From contig OY726571.1 of NCBI GenBank assembly GCA_963383645.1, forward strand, positions 79,409,108 to 79,473,107: 64,000 bases of DNA. The letters run 5' to 3'. This stretch comes from Muscardinus avellanarius (lineage: Eukaryota > Chordata > Mammalia > Rodentia > Gliridae). The first letter of the stretch is position 1; every line of letters starts with the position of its first letter. Position numbers and translations under genes: made by a program. Below, piece by piece: positions 20,930-31,784 of this stretch. The notes beneath the pieces are model-generated. The model ran no database searches. It saw nothing but the letters and a program-made list of their open reading frames with translations, and was not told where the DNA came from.

Positions 20930-22105
20930 AATCAATAATAGCTGGAACTATGAAACTGTGAAACTGTCAGCCTTTGAGCCTTTGGGTGCCATAAAATGAC
21001 AAGTGCTTATGGTTCAGATGAACAATATTGTATAAAAACAAAGTACCAATAAAAAAAAAACATATGAATTCTCCAATGACAATTGATTAAGATAACAAAG
21101 ATATTTGATTGGAGAGGCAAAACATCATGATGAGAATATTATGACATATAAATAAAACCTGGCCCTTCCTCTGTCACGTGTCTGTCTTGCCCTGGAAGTT
21201 TGTGAGCCAGCAGAGAGAGACAGGATGCCTGTTTCCTGAGTGATAAGAAGAAATGAACAGATTTCACAATGACAGCTTGTTAATCCATTACCTGGCAACC
21301 ACAACATCAGAGGCCAGTCCCCATTTTCAAAAGTCCATGTTCTCTCTTGAAGTCTTATTTAAGTAATATCTGTTTAATCTGTGAATGGAGCCAAACCAGA
21401 GACATGCATAAAAATTATAACGGTGTTCATCCCGTGTCAGGTTTCTCTGCTAATCCAAGAAAGGAATTCTTTTTCATTTTTCTTTCCATCACATCAGCTA
21501 TTATTAAATGTAAGATATACCAAAAACTAATGCCTTTCTTGATTTTTCTAACAACTGAAACGTATAATCCCATGGTGTTTGCACATGATACCTAATTGCA
21601 AATTGTTATCAACCGCATAAATCTTATATTAGTATGCTAGCTTCAATGAGATCTATTTGTACTTTCAACCTTTAATACTGCAGATAGTGTAATACTGAAT
21701 AATCTTCATATTTCAGTATTTTCAGCTGCTTTTAGCTGTGCAGGTTCTCTTACTCAAAGTTTCTGTAGAAGCTTTGTGAGCATATTAAATCTATTGTTGT
21801 CTTAAGTCCCTAAGACTTGAAACAGGATGGGGTTGCTGTCAGTATTATAGATTGACAGATTGAGCATAAGACTATCAATGTCTTTTTGTTATTCCTTATA
21901 TTATTTTACCCCCATTAACTGATAGAACTTATAAGCATATACATTTTTTAATATATTCAAGCCTGATATGTATGCTTTTGAAAGAAATATGGCTAAAATC
22001 AAGATTACCCTCTGACAATTCAGTTTAAGCACAAATACTGCTACCTCTGCCAGTGCTAAATAGACTTCTATTAAAATGTGCAAATATTATTGGTTATTAT
22101 TATTA
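20930..22105. other. No gene seen; unassigned spacer
   Basis: The stretch at about 20985-21062, ending AAACAAAGTACCAATAAAAAAAAAA, looks like the A-tailed 3' end of a retroposon but I cannot name it. The rest has no repeat or coding signature. Confidence 0.45.
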
Positions 22106-22123
22106 AACATTGGATGACCAAAA

Positions 22124-22345
22124 ATTATTATTATTATTATTTTATTTTTGTGGGTCTGGGGATGGAACCCAAGGGCATTTGACCTCTGAGCTACACCCCC
22201 TGCCCTATTCTTTATTCTTTATTTTGAAACCCAGTCTCACTGAGTTGCAAAGGGTCTCACTGATTAGCTGAGGCTGTCCGTGAACTGTGATTCTCCGGTC
22301 TCAGCCTCCCAAATGCTGGGATTACAAGCATGTGACACCACGGAA
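22124..22345 (-). mobile_element. B1-dID SINE with an (ATT)n tail
   Basis: GGGTCTGGGGATGGAACCCAAGGGCATTTGACCTCTGAGCTACACCCCC is the ID half. TTTATTCTTTATTTTGAAACCCAGTCTCACTGAG is the linker, and GTCTCAGCCTCCCAAATGCTGGGATTACAAGCATGTGACACCACG the B1 half, all minus strand. The tail at 22124-22147 is ATT repeats. Confidence 0.9.
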
Positions 22346-22652
22346 ATTAATATGAAGACAAGCAATTGCGTTAAAAAGGAGAATGGCAGTCTTGCCTTTG
22401 AAAGTTTCTAAAATACTTATAATAAATATGTAAAATTTCACCTTGTATATAGCTTTTAATTAGTTCCCCAAATACCAGCAAAATAAACGAATTTATTAAG
22501 AAATTCCCTACAAAGTTTCCAATAAAGATTTATAAAGGAATTAGCCATGTGCCATAATTTGAAATTCATCTTAGTTTATGTTAGCATAAATATATTTATA
22601 TTTTTATAAAACATTTTTCTAAGGTAGTTCATACAGGATGTGTATACCTCTG

Positions 22653-22878
22653 AGCCAGGCGTGGTGGCGCACGCTTGTAATCCCAGCATTCAGAAAGCTG
22701 ATACCAGAGGATCACGGTTTGCGGACAGCCTCAGCTACTTAGTGAGGCCCTCTGCAACTCAGTGAGGTTCGGTTTCAAAATAAAGAATAAAAAATAGGGC
22801 AGGGGGTGTAGCTCGGAGATCAAATGCCCCTGGGTTCCATCTCCAGACCCGCAAAAAAAAAAAAAAAAAAAAAAAAAG
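22653..22878 (+). mobile_element. B1-dID SINE, GAATAAA-linker subfamily
   Basis: GCCAGGCGTGGTGGCGCACGCTTGTAATCCCAGC, CAGCTACTTAGTGAGGCCCTCTGCAACTCAGTGAGG, AAATAAAGAATAAAAAATAGGG, then GGGTGTAGCTCGGAGATCAAATGCCCCTGGGTTCCATCTCCAG and about 24 A. The CpG-rich start is intact. Confidence 0.95.
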
Positions 22879-22889
22879 GAAGGACTACA

Positions 22890-22965
22890 AAATAGTGCTG
22901 GAGATGTCTCTCAGAAGAACAGCGCCCCTGGGTTTCATCCCCAATACGGCAAAGGGAAAAAAAGA
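22890..22965 (+). repeat. ID-like monomer fragment behind a SINE tail
   Basis: ATAGTGCTGGAGATGTCTCTCAGAAGAACAGCGCCCCTGGGTTTCATCCCCAATACGGCAAAG resembles the right half alone. It may be a remnant of an older dimer whose A-rich linker received the 22653 insertion, as in the nested set near 35.5 kb. Here, however, I see no matching left half upstream. Confidence 0.6.
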
Positions 22966-23224
22966 AAAGTGTGTACACTTATGTAGACTTCAGAGCTGGG
23001 CGGACATTCCATATTTTTCTATGCAATATGTCTTCCTTAGGTGGCTAAAGGGCTGAGGTCTGGTTCAACTCTACTCTCTTTCAGTGCTGGTTGCATATTA
23101 ACATCACTGGAAAAGCATTTAAACAAAGTGTATGTTTGTGGCTCTGCACATTCAAATGAAAACCCTAGAAAGTAAACCCAAGTCGGCTCCCCAATTAAAA
23201 AGTCACACCAGCAACGCCACCTCC

Positions 23225-23370
23225 TGAATGTGCAACTTAGAGGTGGCTGCTTCCATTGTCTTATCAATAAAGTGGAACACAGAAAGTCATCTGCCTCATC
23301 TCATTGCTGTAAGGATTACACGCACATGACTTGCACGGTGAGTGCCTTAGATCTGTTATTGTGCCCGTCA
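23225..23370 (+). repeat. MIR fragment
   Basis: TTGTCTTATCAATAAAGTGGAACAC and CTGCCTCATCTCATTGCTGTAAGGATTACACG...TGCACGGTGAGTGCCTTAGA match the middle and 3' part of MIR ('catctgtaaaatgg', 'acctcatagggttgttgtgaggattaaatg'). Confidence 0.6.
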
Positions 23371-23399
23371 GTCTTATATATGCTTCCAGACTCAACTGT

Positions 23400-24747
23400 T
23401 CCACCACCCCCAAACTGCTTGTAACTTACCGCGAGTGAAGAAGCCCGACTTAAGGTGACTTGCCAGATGCAAGTCATTATTTGACCCAATTTCTATGAGG
23501 ACTCTCAGAATACCAAGCCACACGGATTGGGAATCTGGGAGAAGGAGGAACATAGCATGTGAGCTGATGTGTCCCTCAATCCTGACAACACCTAACACTG
23601 GCTATACTGTCTAAGATTATTAGTTAGATCCATCAATTTAAACCAAGTATTATGTATGTGTATCTATCACTCCAAAAGACATTATGATGTGACTACAATG
23701 CACCAATAGAAGAATATAAAAAAAAAAGACACCTTGGAAGGATGGCATCTGACAATGCATCCAGATACTAAAGAAAATAAATACAGAAACCATTAATTAG
23801 AAATGAAACTCACATGCTTTTTTATAGGAAGTATTTTTCATATCTCTTCCCTTTTAAGGAATAAGGAGAGATAGAAATAGACATATTTACATATACATAT
23901 ATGAAAAAATGCCTATATCTTTATAAACAGGCAAAGAAACTCTGGGTTAATGGGAATACAGCCTGGGGATTTCCTCTTCCAGTCTCCTGGGACTGAGCCT
24001 AGCCACCTACGGAAGGTTTAAAAGGTCAAGCCACGCTCTAGGTAAGGAAAACAGCATGATGTCACTGCTATCCTTTCAGGTTAGCACACAAAAGCTGGAC
24101 ACTGCAAACTGTTTAAAGTCTGAGCCAGATACTTTTGCCTTACTGAGTTACAACATTAGGGGATTTCCACCAGTCCCGGGGTGTGCCCTGTAAACACACT
24201 GCTGCTTGGACCTATTACCTCACTTGACCTACTGTTTCTTTCTAATTGCATCATTCTTACAGAAAGAGAAGGAAGAAGGAAGAAGAAAAGGATGTGAGAG
24301 TGTTGAATGATCTGGTTTGATGGGTATTTAAATTTCTACTTTGTAATGGTGGGAGACAAAGATTAACGGCTTCCTCAGTACTTTCACCAGTAAGATCAGT
24401 CTCCTGTGCCAGGAGTTACGTCATTAAGACAATCTATTTGTGGAAAGTGTTGTGACTGGTGGTCAGAAGAACTGTGTTATACCTGATCGTGATACTTAAG
24501 TCTACCACGTGCTTCAGGCTTTTCTGGCCTCCTGTATAACATTTTCCTGTTACCACAATTTCTCTGTGTGATTGGACATTGGAAGAATAAAGAACAAAGA
24601 CTAAAAGTGGCCACAGGGTTTTATTGTTGCTTGTACTATTTGCTTGTTTGTCTGCAAAGTTTTAGGCATATATCTATCCTAAAGTGGGAGTTACCTAGAT
24701 ACACCAGTTAGAGTAATTAGATAATCAAAAGTTCTTTATGCTATCAT
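23400..24747. other. No gene seen; moderately GC-rich unassigned sequence around 23.95-24.3 kb
   Basis: The segment 23990-24260 (for example TACGGAAGGTTTAAAAGGTCAAGCCACGC and GTCCCGGGGTGTGCCCTG) has several CpGs and no repeat signal, so it could be a small regulatory element. Nothing in it looks like an exon with splice sites. Confidence 0.4.
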
Positions 24748-24763
24748 TGTATCTGTACTTCTT

Positions 24764-24982
24764 TTTTTTTTTTTTTTTTTTTTACGGGTCTGGGGATGGA
24801 ACCCAGGGGCATTTGATCTCCAAGCTACACCCCTGCCCTATTTTTTATTCTTTATTTTGAAACCGGGTCTCACTGAGTTGCAGAGGGCCTCACTAAGTAG
24901 CTGAGTCTGTCCGCGAACCGCGATCCTCCAGGTCTCAGCATCCCGAACGCTGGGATTACAAGCGTGCGCCACCACGCCCGGC
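24764..24982 (-). mobile_element. B1-dID SINE, GAATAAA-linker subfamily, young-looking
   Basis: An exact 16-base target-site duplication TGTATCTGTACTTCTT is present at 24748-24763 and 24983-24998. The minus-strand 5' end is AGCCGGGCGTGGTGGCGCACGC with all CpGs intact. The right half reads GGGGTGTAGCTTGGAGATCAAATGCCCCTGGGTTCCATCCCC. Confidence 0.97.
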
Positions 24983-25317
24983 TGTATCTGTACTTCTTAA
25001 AGGCAGTAGTAAGTAACACATAGAGCTTTTAGCAAGCTTGAATTCCAATTTGTTTTCCTCGAATTTATTCAACTTTTTTAGTTCTCAAATGTTTTAGTTT
25101 AGTTTAGTAGATTAAATCCTCAAAAACTTTGCTGTACTATCAAATATTTATTCTCAATATATATTTTAATAGTACTTCTTATTAAATATTGGCTCTCAGG
25201 TAGAGAAATTGACAAAACTTTATTGACAGGAGATTAATAAAAAACTATTTAAACTATTCTATCATATTTTCAGGACAAAACCAAACTAAACAGCACCATT
25301 AAAAAGTACTCTTTTAA

Positions 25318-25533
25318 GCCGGGCGTGGTGGCACATACTTGTGATCCTGGCTCTTGGGAGGCTGAGACAGGAGGATCGCACAGGTTCGAAGCCAGCCTCA
25401 GCTACTACTTGGTGAAACTCTCAGCGACTTAGTAAGACCCTGTTTCCAAATAAAATATAATATAGGTCTGGGAGTATAGCCCAGAGGTAGAAAGCCTCTG
25501 GGTTCTACCCTAGTACCAGCACCACCAAAAAAG
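25318..25533 (+). mobile_element. B1-dID SINE, long-linker subfamily
   Basis: An exact 15-base target-site duplication AAAGTACTCTTTTAA is present at 25303-25317 and 25534-25548. Starts GCCGGGCGTGGTGGCACATAC and ends GTATAGCCCAGAGGTAGAAAGCCTCTGGGTTCTACCCTAGTACC. Confidence 0.96.
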
Positions 25534-25560
25534 AAAGTACTCTTTTAAAAAGTCCAGGTA

Positions 25561-25763
25561 GCTGGGCATAGTGGCGCATGCTTGTAATTCCCATGCTTGG
25601 GAGGCAGAGAGAGGAGGATGGCACAGGTTTGAAGCCAGCCTTGCTGGCTTAGGAGACCCTGTTTCAAAAAAAAAAATTATTCATATATATATATGACCGG
25701 GAGTGTGACCTGGAGGTAGAAGGGTTTCCAGGAACCCCAGTACCACCAAAAAAAAAAAAAAAA
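25561..25763 (+). mobile_element. B1-dID SINE, short-right-half subfamily, next to the previous SINE
   Basis: A 13-base target-site duplication AAAAGTCCAGGTA is present at 25548-25560 and 25764-25776. The linker holds a small (AT)n (TATATATATATG) and the right half reads GGTAGAAGGGTTTCCAGGAACCCCAGTACCACC. It sits 12 bases from the preceding element's target-site duplication. Confidence 0.95.
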
Positions 25764-25776
25764 AAAAGTCCAGGTA

Positions 25777-26190
25777 ATTTATCGAATCAGTTTACCTTGC
25801 AGAGGTGATTATAGTGATGAGAGAAATCAGAATGTAAATGTAAAAGTTGTATAGAAAGGATCAAGTGGTTTTCAAAATGTCAGGCATGCATGTATAGTCC
25901 CTGCTACCTGAAAAGCATCATTTGATTCCATATTAAGCTGTGTTGTAGATGAAGCTTTTTAGCACAATAATAAGGTTTTGATCATTTTAACAGATATAAT
26001 TGATGATGATAGCAGTACTAAGCATATTTTAAGCATGGATTAGAACTTCTAGCTTTATTTTGGTATAGTTCAGTTGCTGAAATATGTGTCTCATATTGAA
26101 TAAAGGTCCAGTTGATGGTAAATCATTAGAAAAGCAGTTAGTTGTTAGAGTGTTGGGGAATCTGACAGTGACCAAACAATTCAGTGTTAA
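25777..26190. other. No gene seen
   Basis: AT-rich unassigned sequence between the SINE pair and a small duplication. Confidence 0.5.
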
Positions 26191-26193
26191 TCT

Positions 26194-26258
26194 CATGTAA
26201 ATTAGCCTAACCTCATGTAAATGTAAATCTCATGTTAATGTTATGTAAATTAGCCTAA
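26194..26258. repeat. Small local duplication
   Basis: ATGTAAATTAGCCTAA occurs at 26195-26210 and again at 26243-26258, with further CTCATGTAAAT/CTCATGTTAAT units between them. This is a short imperfect tandem array. Confidence 0.85.
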
Positions 26259-26261
26259 TGC

Positions 26262-26460
26262 AGACTTCCATAACCAAGGCTGTGCTCACATCCTAGGCAG
26301 GATCTCCTTGTGGTAAGGGATAGTCTATGTATTGTAGGATGTTCAACTCCTACCACCAGCCAGCAATAGCACCCACCCACTTCTGACAATAGACTTTCTC
26401 TAGACATTCCCAAAGATCCCCTGGGAGAGAAGAGAATGACCCCAGGTTGAGAATCATGTT
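26262..26460. mobile_element. MER20-like hAT DNA transposon relic
   Basis: TATGTATTGTAGGATGTTCAACTCC, CCACCAGCCAGCAATAGCACCCACCC, GACAATAGACTTTCTCTAGACATTCCCAAAGATCCCCTGGGAG and GACCCCAGGTTGAGAATCATG match the landmark order of MER20 ('gcattgtaggatgtttagcagcatcc', 'gccagtagcaccccc', 'tctccagacattgccaaatgtcccctgg', 'ggttgagaaccactg'). It is non-autonomous with no transposase. Confidence 0.75.
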
Positions 26461-26584
26461 TCCAATCTTTCATCCCCTATGATGATTTTATGACAAAATT
26501 TATATAACAAATTTATTCTCCAAAAGGTTCACATTTAAAATAAGTCTATTAAAATTCTGAAAATTTTTATGACCAGAAAATCCA

Positions 26585-26826
26585 TCCATCCTTCTTTCCT
26601 CCCTCCCCCTCTCTCTCTTTCTTTCTTCCTTTTTTCTTTCTTTTCTTTCTTTTGTTACTTGGAATTGAACCCAGAGACATCTGTCTCTGAGCTAGACCCC
26701 CAGTTCTGCTAAGTTTTATTGTGAAAGAGGGTCTCACTAAATTGCCGAGGCTGGCCCTGAACCTGTAATCCTCCTGTCTCAGCCTTCCAATTACTGAGAT
26801 TACAGGTGTATGCCACTGTGCATGGC
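26585..26826 (-). mobile_element. B1-dID-type SINE with a pyrimidine-rich tail
   Basis: The CCTT/CTTT tract at 26585-26655 is the tail. TTACTTGGAATTGAACCCAGAGACATCTGTCTCTGAGCTAGACCCCC is the ID half, and CTGTCTCAGCCTTCCAATTACTGAGATTACAGGTGTATGCC the B1 half. The linker is shortened. Confidence 0.88.
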
Positions 26827-26840
26827 TCCAATTTACTCTT

Positions 26841-27022
26841 TTTTTTTTTTTTTTTGGATCTAGGGATGGAACCCAGGGGCATCCAACCTCCAAGTTATAC
26901 CCCCTGCCCTTCTTAAGTTGCAGAGGGCCTCACTAAGTAGCTGAGGCTGTCCGCAAACCGCGATCCTCTGTTCTCAGCCTCCCGAATGCTGGGATTACAA
27001 GTGTGTGCCACCACACCCGGCT
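26841..27022 (-). mobile_element. B1-dID SINE with a shortened linker
   Basis: An exact 14-base target-site duplication TCCAATTTACTCTT is present at 26827-26840 and 27023-27036. The minus-strand 5' end is GCCGGGTGTGGTGGCACACACTTG. The linker between the halves is shortened: CTTCTTAAGTTGCAGAGGGCC follows the ID half directly. Confidence 0.95.
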
Positions 27023-27061
27023 TCCAATTTACTCTTGTTTAACATATTTAAAATATTTTTC

Positions 27062-27270
27062 ATGTGTGTGGTACTGGGGATTGAACCCAGAAGCATTCTA
27101 CCTCTGAGATGCACGCCTAGGCCTACTTTTTATTCTTTATTTTGAAATAGAGTCTTACTAGGTTGTGGAGGCCTCACTAAGTAGCTGAGGCTGACCATGA
27201 ACCTGAGATCCTCCTGTCTCAGCCTCTCAAGTATTGGGATTACAAGTGTGCAACACCACTCCTGGGAACA
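27062..27270 (-). mobile_element. B1-dID-type SINE, third in a same-strand cluster
   Basis: GTGTGGTACTGGGGATTGAACCCAGAAGCATTCTACCTCTGAGATGCACG, TTTTTATTCTTTATTTTGAAATAGAG and CTGTCTCAGCCTCTCAAGTATTGGGATTACAAG occur in minus-strand order. AACATATTT at about 27041 and 27270 is a possible target-site duplication. Confidence 0.9.
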
Positions 27271-27279
27271 TATTTTAAT

Positions 27280-29960
27280 TATTTTAAGTACAAAATCACT
27301 TATACTTTAGTGGTAGCTATTTTAACTTTCTGTACTTTTTTACAAAATATACTGGAAAATCCTGATAAAACTGTGTATATTTAAAGACACTTGGTTTCTT
27401 TTTTAAGGAAAACTTGAGACTTCATAGTCCTAATTAAATTATGCGTTTTTGTACTTTCACAGTGCATGCATTTAATTAATGATAATGGTCATAAAACTAG
27501 CTAGAATAAACTAAGTTATTTTAGTTGATAATACTTTATAAAATTACTTGACAGGCATTCATTTGATTTTAGAGATAGGTATTGGTATTGGTAGAATTTT
27601 CATCTTATGAGTCAAGAGAATAGTCTTATGATAAAGAACTTGCCTAGGTTTTATAACCGCAGGATGTGAAAGAAAAATTCAAGCCACATTCTTAGAGTGA
27701 ACACTTGCTTTGCTTCTTCACCTGATATTACTCACATTATACAAGCAGGCTGCTCAGGATACCCAGGAAGCCACAGGAAGCCAGTCCCACTGTGAGGATG
27801 GGACCACTTTTTCCTGCTCCATCAGGGCGATGGCCCTCATCAACCAAGCTTAATGATTGACGCAGTGACTTGCACCTTATCCAGAACTAAGCTGCTAAGT
27901 GCCTGGCACTTGGTTGACTTCTGCACATAGGTATCTGCACATGACCTTAAGTGTTCCACTCAAATAGAGGCCTAGGATTTCAGAGTAATAGTTGGGAAAA
28001 GGAAAACACTTTAGATGGTTGTGTAGTCGATTGGTCAGGAGAGCAGATGTGAGGCCTTTGATTTCTGCAGCCTTTTTACTGTCATATGGGAAACTCACCT
28101 GCCTAGGAAGCTGACACATAGAGGAAAACTGAGAGAATTCCAGAGTACGAGATACAGAGTCCCAGTCCAACCACCTAAAGCCGGATAGACCACTCGACAC
28201 GTCAGTCATCCAATAGTTCCTTTATCGTTTGCCCATTTTGTGTTTAGGTTTCTGTCAACTGCAATAGAAACCATTTGTAGTAATATAACTGAAACAAAAA
28301 TAAAGTAAGTGCCACATTACTGCACAAGCTAGCTGTCACAACAGAAAACAAGATATTTGGTTTAAGATTATTTTCTGGATTTTGAACTACCATGTATTTT
28401 CTTCCAAAACTCTTAACTTGCTTTGTGCTAAGTTTGTTCACTGTGAATCAAAAACTCCAGGACAGAATGAAAAAAAAATCAGGTGATATGGTTAGACATG
28501 ATTAGTATGCTAACTTTGAAGGAATGCTATAGGCAACCAGCCAACTGCCATATGTGGAAAAAAAAAATCTAGAGAGAATCACATGGATGTAGCTTCCTAA
28601 AAGGAGGTAAAAAAAAAAAAAGGGTGAACAAATAATTTAGCATAATGGTATTTAGGAAGTCTGAAATGCCAAAAAAATAAGGTATCAGCTGTATCGTTTT
28701 TCAGAAATAGATGAATGATTCTGTTCAATTCTTCAATTTACTGTGGAGAAATTGGAACCAAGGAAATGATTAAAATCAATCCAAATGCTTTTTTCTCCCA
28801 GTTTCTCCATAAATAGATTCTTATAAGAATTGCTTCTCTTTCAACCCCTTTTCTAAAGCCTCATTCCTGTAAGAGCCATCTTTCTTCATTATTCCTACAG
28901 CTAATCGTTATTCTAATTTGCTTAGCTTCCATTCTTTGAAGTGCAGGCAAGCTCATAGCATTAAATATCAAGGGATATTTCTTCAAAGACTGTCACATGC
29001 CAGTATCATTCTAAGAAATGCCCACGGTGTCACCAACAGAATCCCAGAATAAGTTACTCAACTTTGCTAATGGGCGAGCTATGCAAATAACAGCTACCAG
29101 AAAGAAGCTCAAGCTTGAGACAATAAATGTGGGTTCTGAATGATTCTGACTGCACCGTTATTTTCATAGGCAGTAGCTTTTGGCATACAGGGAACAGATA
29201 AAAACTCAAGTAAAGTGGGATGAGATTCATTGACACGGGCACCTTCAAATGGAGTTTCAAAGAGAAAGCTATTTCTACATCTGTGATACTCCCAGAGACC
29301 TCCACAGCAATACTTTGTGTTTTGCTTTTTAAAAAATTTTTACGGAGCACCCTGCTGTGACATAAGCGTCATTCAGGTACTCTCCACATGCTTGTTTTTA
29401 TGTCCTTACATTTTTCTTACCTTTTACTTTGTGCTTTCCTTCTTTTGAATCACTCTGTGTATTCATAGTTTCTGTGACCTCATAACTTTGGCAAAGCCCA
29501 TAGTTGTCTTTCCCGGCTGATTTCTCAATGTTGATCTTTGGTTCTTGCCGCTAAATGACTAATTCCTTTAGAATTTTCTTGCCCAGGTTCATGAGAGATC
29601 TCACTGACTGAGCTCACCATCAGCTCTTGGATTAACTGCCTTGGAATCTGATGTTCCACTCCTCAGTGCAGTTAGGGATGGCTCAGGAGGTGAAAATCTG
29701 TGCACAGAGATAGGAGTGAAGCAGTTTATCCTGCTGAGGTATGTACACATGGCAAGCAAAGCATTAACATATCTAATATAGTTTGGCTCTTCCATCTGTA
29801 GAATTTCAAAGTGGTGTCCATCTGACCCATCCCACCTTTCCCGTGTATTCTAATATGCTGGCACCTTACAAGAATGTTGTTAATCCTGCATCAACCCCAT
29901 TATCGCCCTGTTAAGAGGCGATGTGACAAGGTCAGAGAAAACATTACTTGGAGATTGTGG
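27280..29960. other. No gene seen; long low-repeat stretch
   Basis: I recognise no repeat consensus over about 2.7 kb. Minus-strand frames at 27895-28209 (104 codons) and 29054-29350 (98 codons) have no domain I know. Low repeat density could mean older single-copy sequence or diverged repeats. The segment 29050-29330 is mildly CpG-containing. Confidence 0.45.
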
Positions 29961-29969
29961 ACTCCACTG

Positions 29970-30180
29970 GATAATGGTCATGACCATGGATCTGAAGTTG
30001 AACTGTCTGCTGATGAATCATGGCTCCCATATCTAATATACTGATCATTATCTTAATCGCTCTATCCCTCAGCCTTCTAATCTATAAAATGGGTATGCTG
30101 CTTGACTTCCTTATGAGATTTTAGGGAATAATACGTGAATCTACAGATCTATAGTACTCAGACATGAGTATTTAAGGCTA
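29970..30180 (+). repeat. MIR, nearly full length
   Basis: GGTCATGACCATGGATCTGAAGTTGAACTGTCTG, ATTATCTTAATCGCTCTATCCCTCAGCC, CTAATCTATAAAATGGGTATGCTGC, CCTTATGAGATTTTAGGGAATAATACG and GTACTCAGACATGAGTATTTAAG follow the forward MIR order. Confidence 0.7.
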
Positions 30181-30229
30181 AAAGGAATGAAGCCTGCCCT
30201 CCCCTACTGAAGTGTCATGGTACACTTCT

Positions 30230-30870
30230 CTAGCAAAGGACAGGCTAGCAAAAAGAAATCATAACATGTTTATTAAATCTTAGTTTTACATGTCATGGGA
30301 GCCTTCATAATGAAGACTCAAAGATATACAGAGAACAACCTGACTTGATGTTTCGGTTCAATGAAGCAGGAATAGAAGGGTTGAAAGTGATGGGAAGAAA
30401 TGGTATTTGCCAACCTAATGGTACCAGGCTTTGTGAAGAAACACAGCAAGGCCAGTCCGTTGCATTGTTCTTGGCTCCTCTCTTGTGGGATTTCTTCCTT
30501 CCAGTTGTGAGCAGGGCTTCTTCTGGAATGAGGGTGAGGTCTTATGATCTACTGTGGAACAAGGTAGATTGGAGAATTTTTTTATGGCCTGCTCTTACAC
30601 AGAAAGGCAAGGGTAGGTGAGAGTAATATAATTTTAGGTTTATGGCTGACTTTGTGGAAAGAGGAATTCTATTTTCTCTGACTCCCTACCCACTGAGGGA
30701 AGGAAAATTCTAGTTTGTATATCTTCCCTTGGCTGGGGAGAGAAAAGAAGACCAGGGAAGGTCAGAGAGGCTTCTTTTGAAGATGTCTATAAGGCCTTCC
30801 AGTCTTCTCAAATTTAAAGCACCATATTTTGGGGTATCATGTTCTAAGTCCCAACATGTAGTTGATATGT
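30230..30870. mobile_element. Possible LTR of an old endogenous retrovirus (ERVL/ERV1)
   Basis: CTTCATAATGAAGACTCAAAGATATA near the left end, and GAAGGTCAGAGAGGCTTCTTTTGAAGATGTCTATAAGGCCTTCCAGTCTTCTCAAATTTAAAGCACCATATTTTGGGGTATCATGTTCTAAGTCCCAACAT split over the right end, have the feel of MER21- or MLT2-class LTRs. I cannot place terminal TG/CA ends. The 91-codon frame in it is not recognised. Confidence 0.4.
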
Positions 30871-30879
30871 AAAATGTTA

Positions 30880-31730
30880 GCTACTATTTTAAACAGTGCC
30901 ATAGAAAGACATTGATTTATTTGTCTTCTCTCTGCAACTTACAAATTATGCAATTAAACACCACTAAACTGATGTGCAGTAGTGGGAAATCTCTAGAATT
31001 GTCCCAACAGCCAATGTTTATAGAAAGGAGAAATTGGACTCCACTTCACACTCTAGTACCTGAGGCATGTGCTATTCATTTGTTCTGGTTCTGAATGGTC
31101 TTTATTTTCTAGAATTGTCTACTAACCTTGGAACCTGTATTCTTATGGCTGGTACTCTGAAGGCCATTTGTCTTTGGTTAGTAAGATATCCTGCAGGATG
31201 TGTAACTCCAAGGCTATTATCTTGCTGCCTAAGTTTCTTTGTAGAGAAGAGAATCCTGATACTCCCATTCTCTAGAAATCATGGATCATGACTTTATTAG
31301 CTGCAGTAGATATAAAATACCAAAATTTCATTCTAGGATCAAAGCCGCCTTCATGGTCTAAGTGGTTTTAATTACCCTACCATTTCTACTTGCTTAAATC
31401 CCATTTTTGGTACAAATTTATCTTTACCTTAAAGTCTTCTTGTTCACATACTTATTTACCCAAAGCCTTTTTGCAAATAAAAAGACTCCCATTCAGGTGG
31501 CCTCAGCAGAAAGGGAGCTTCTCTTAATAAATGTTAGATCTGCAACTAACTAGAGTGTTGGCAAGAACGGAAGCAGCTCTGCAGGCCAGCTGTCCTGCCT
31601 GCTTCTTTTGGGGTAAATGAGACTCTGTAGCTTAATCTTTGTGTCCTTGTTTTTTGAGTTTCAGTGCTTTTATAGGTTCGGATTTCCATATTTTTTACCC
31701 TAAGTCTCAGTATTGCCTCATGACTTCTTT
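30880..31730. other. Unassigned; no gene seen
   Basis: Short overlapping plus-strand frames (30912-31094, 31067-31291) carry no viral or cellular domain that I recognise. It could be the internal remnant of the retroviral element suspected to the left. Confidence 0.35.
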
Positions 31731-31735
31731 CTGGC

Positions 31736-31736
<1 letters not shown>

Positions 31737-31778
<42 letters not shown>
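31737..31778. repeat. (GT)n microsatellite at a SINE tail
   Basis: About 21 GT units lie directly before the ID half of a minus-strand SINE (TTACTAGGGATTGAACCC), at the position of the usual TGTGGTACTGGGG. The SINE's own 'GTGTGTGGTACTGG' probably seeded the expansion. Confidence 0.95.

Positions 31779-31784
<6 letters not shown>

Noticed and set aside
27280..29960. Possible multi-exon gene in a low-repeat stretch
   Set aside because: Minus-strand frames are short, unrelated to any domain I know, and not joined by convincing donor and acceptor sites.
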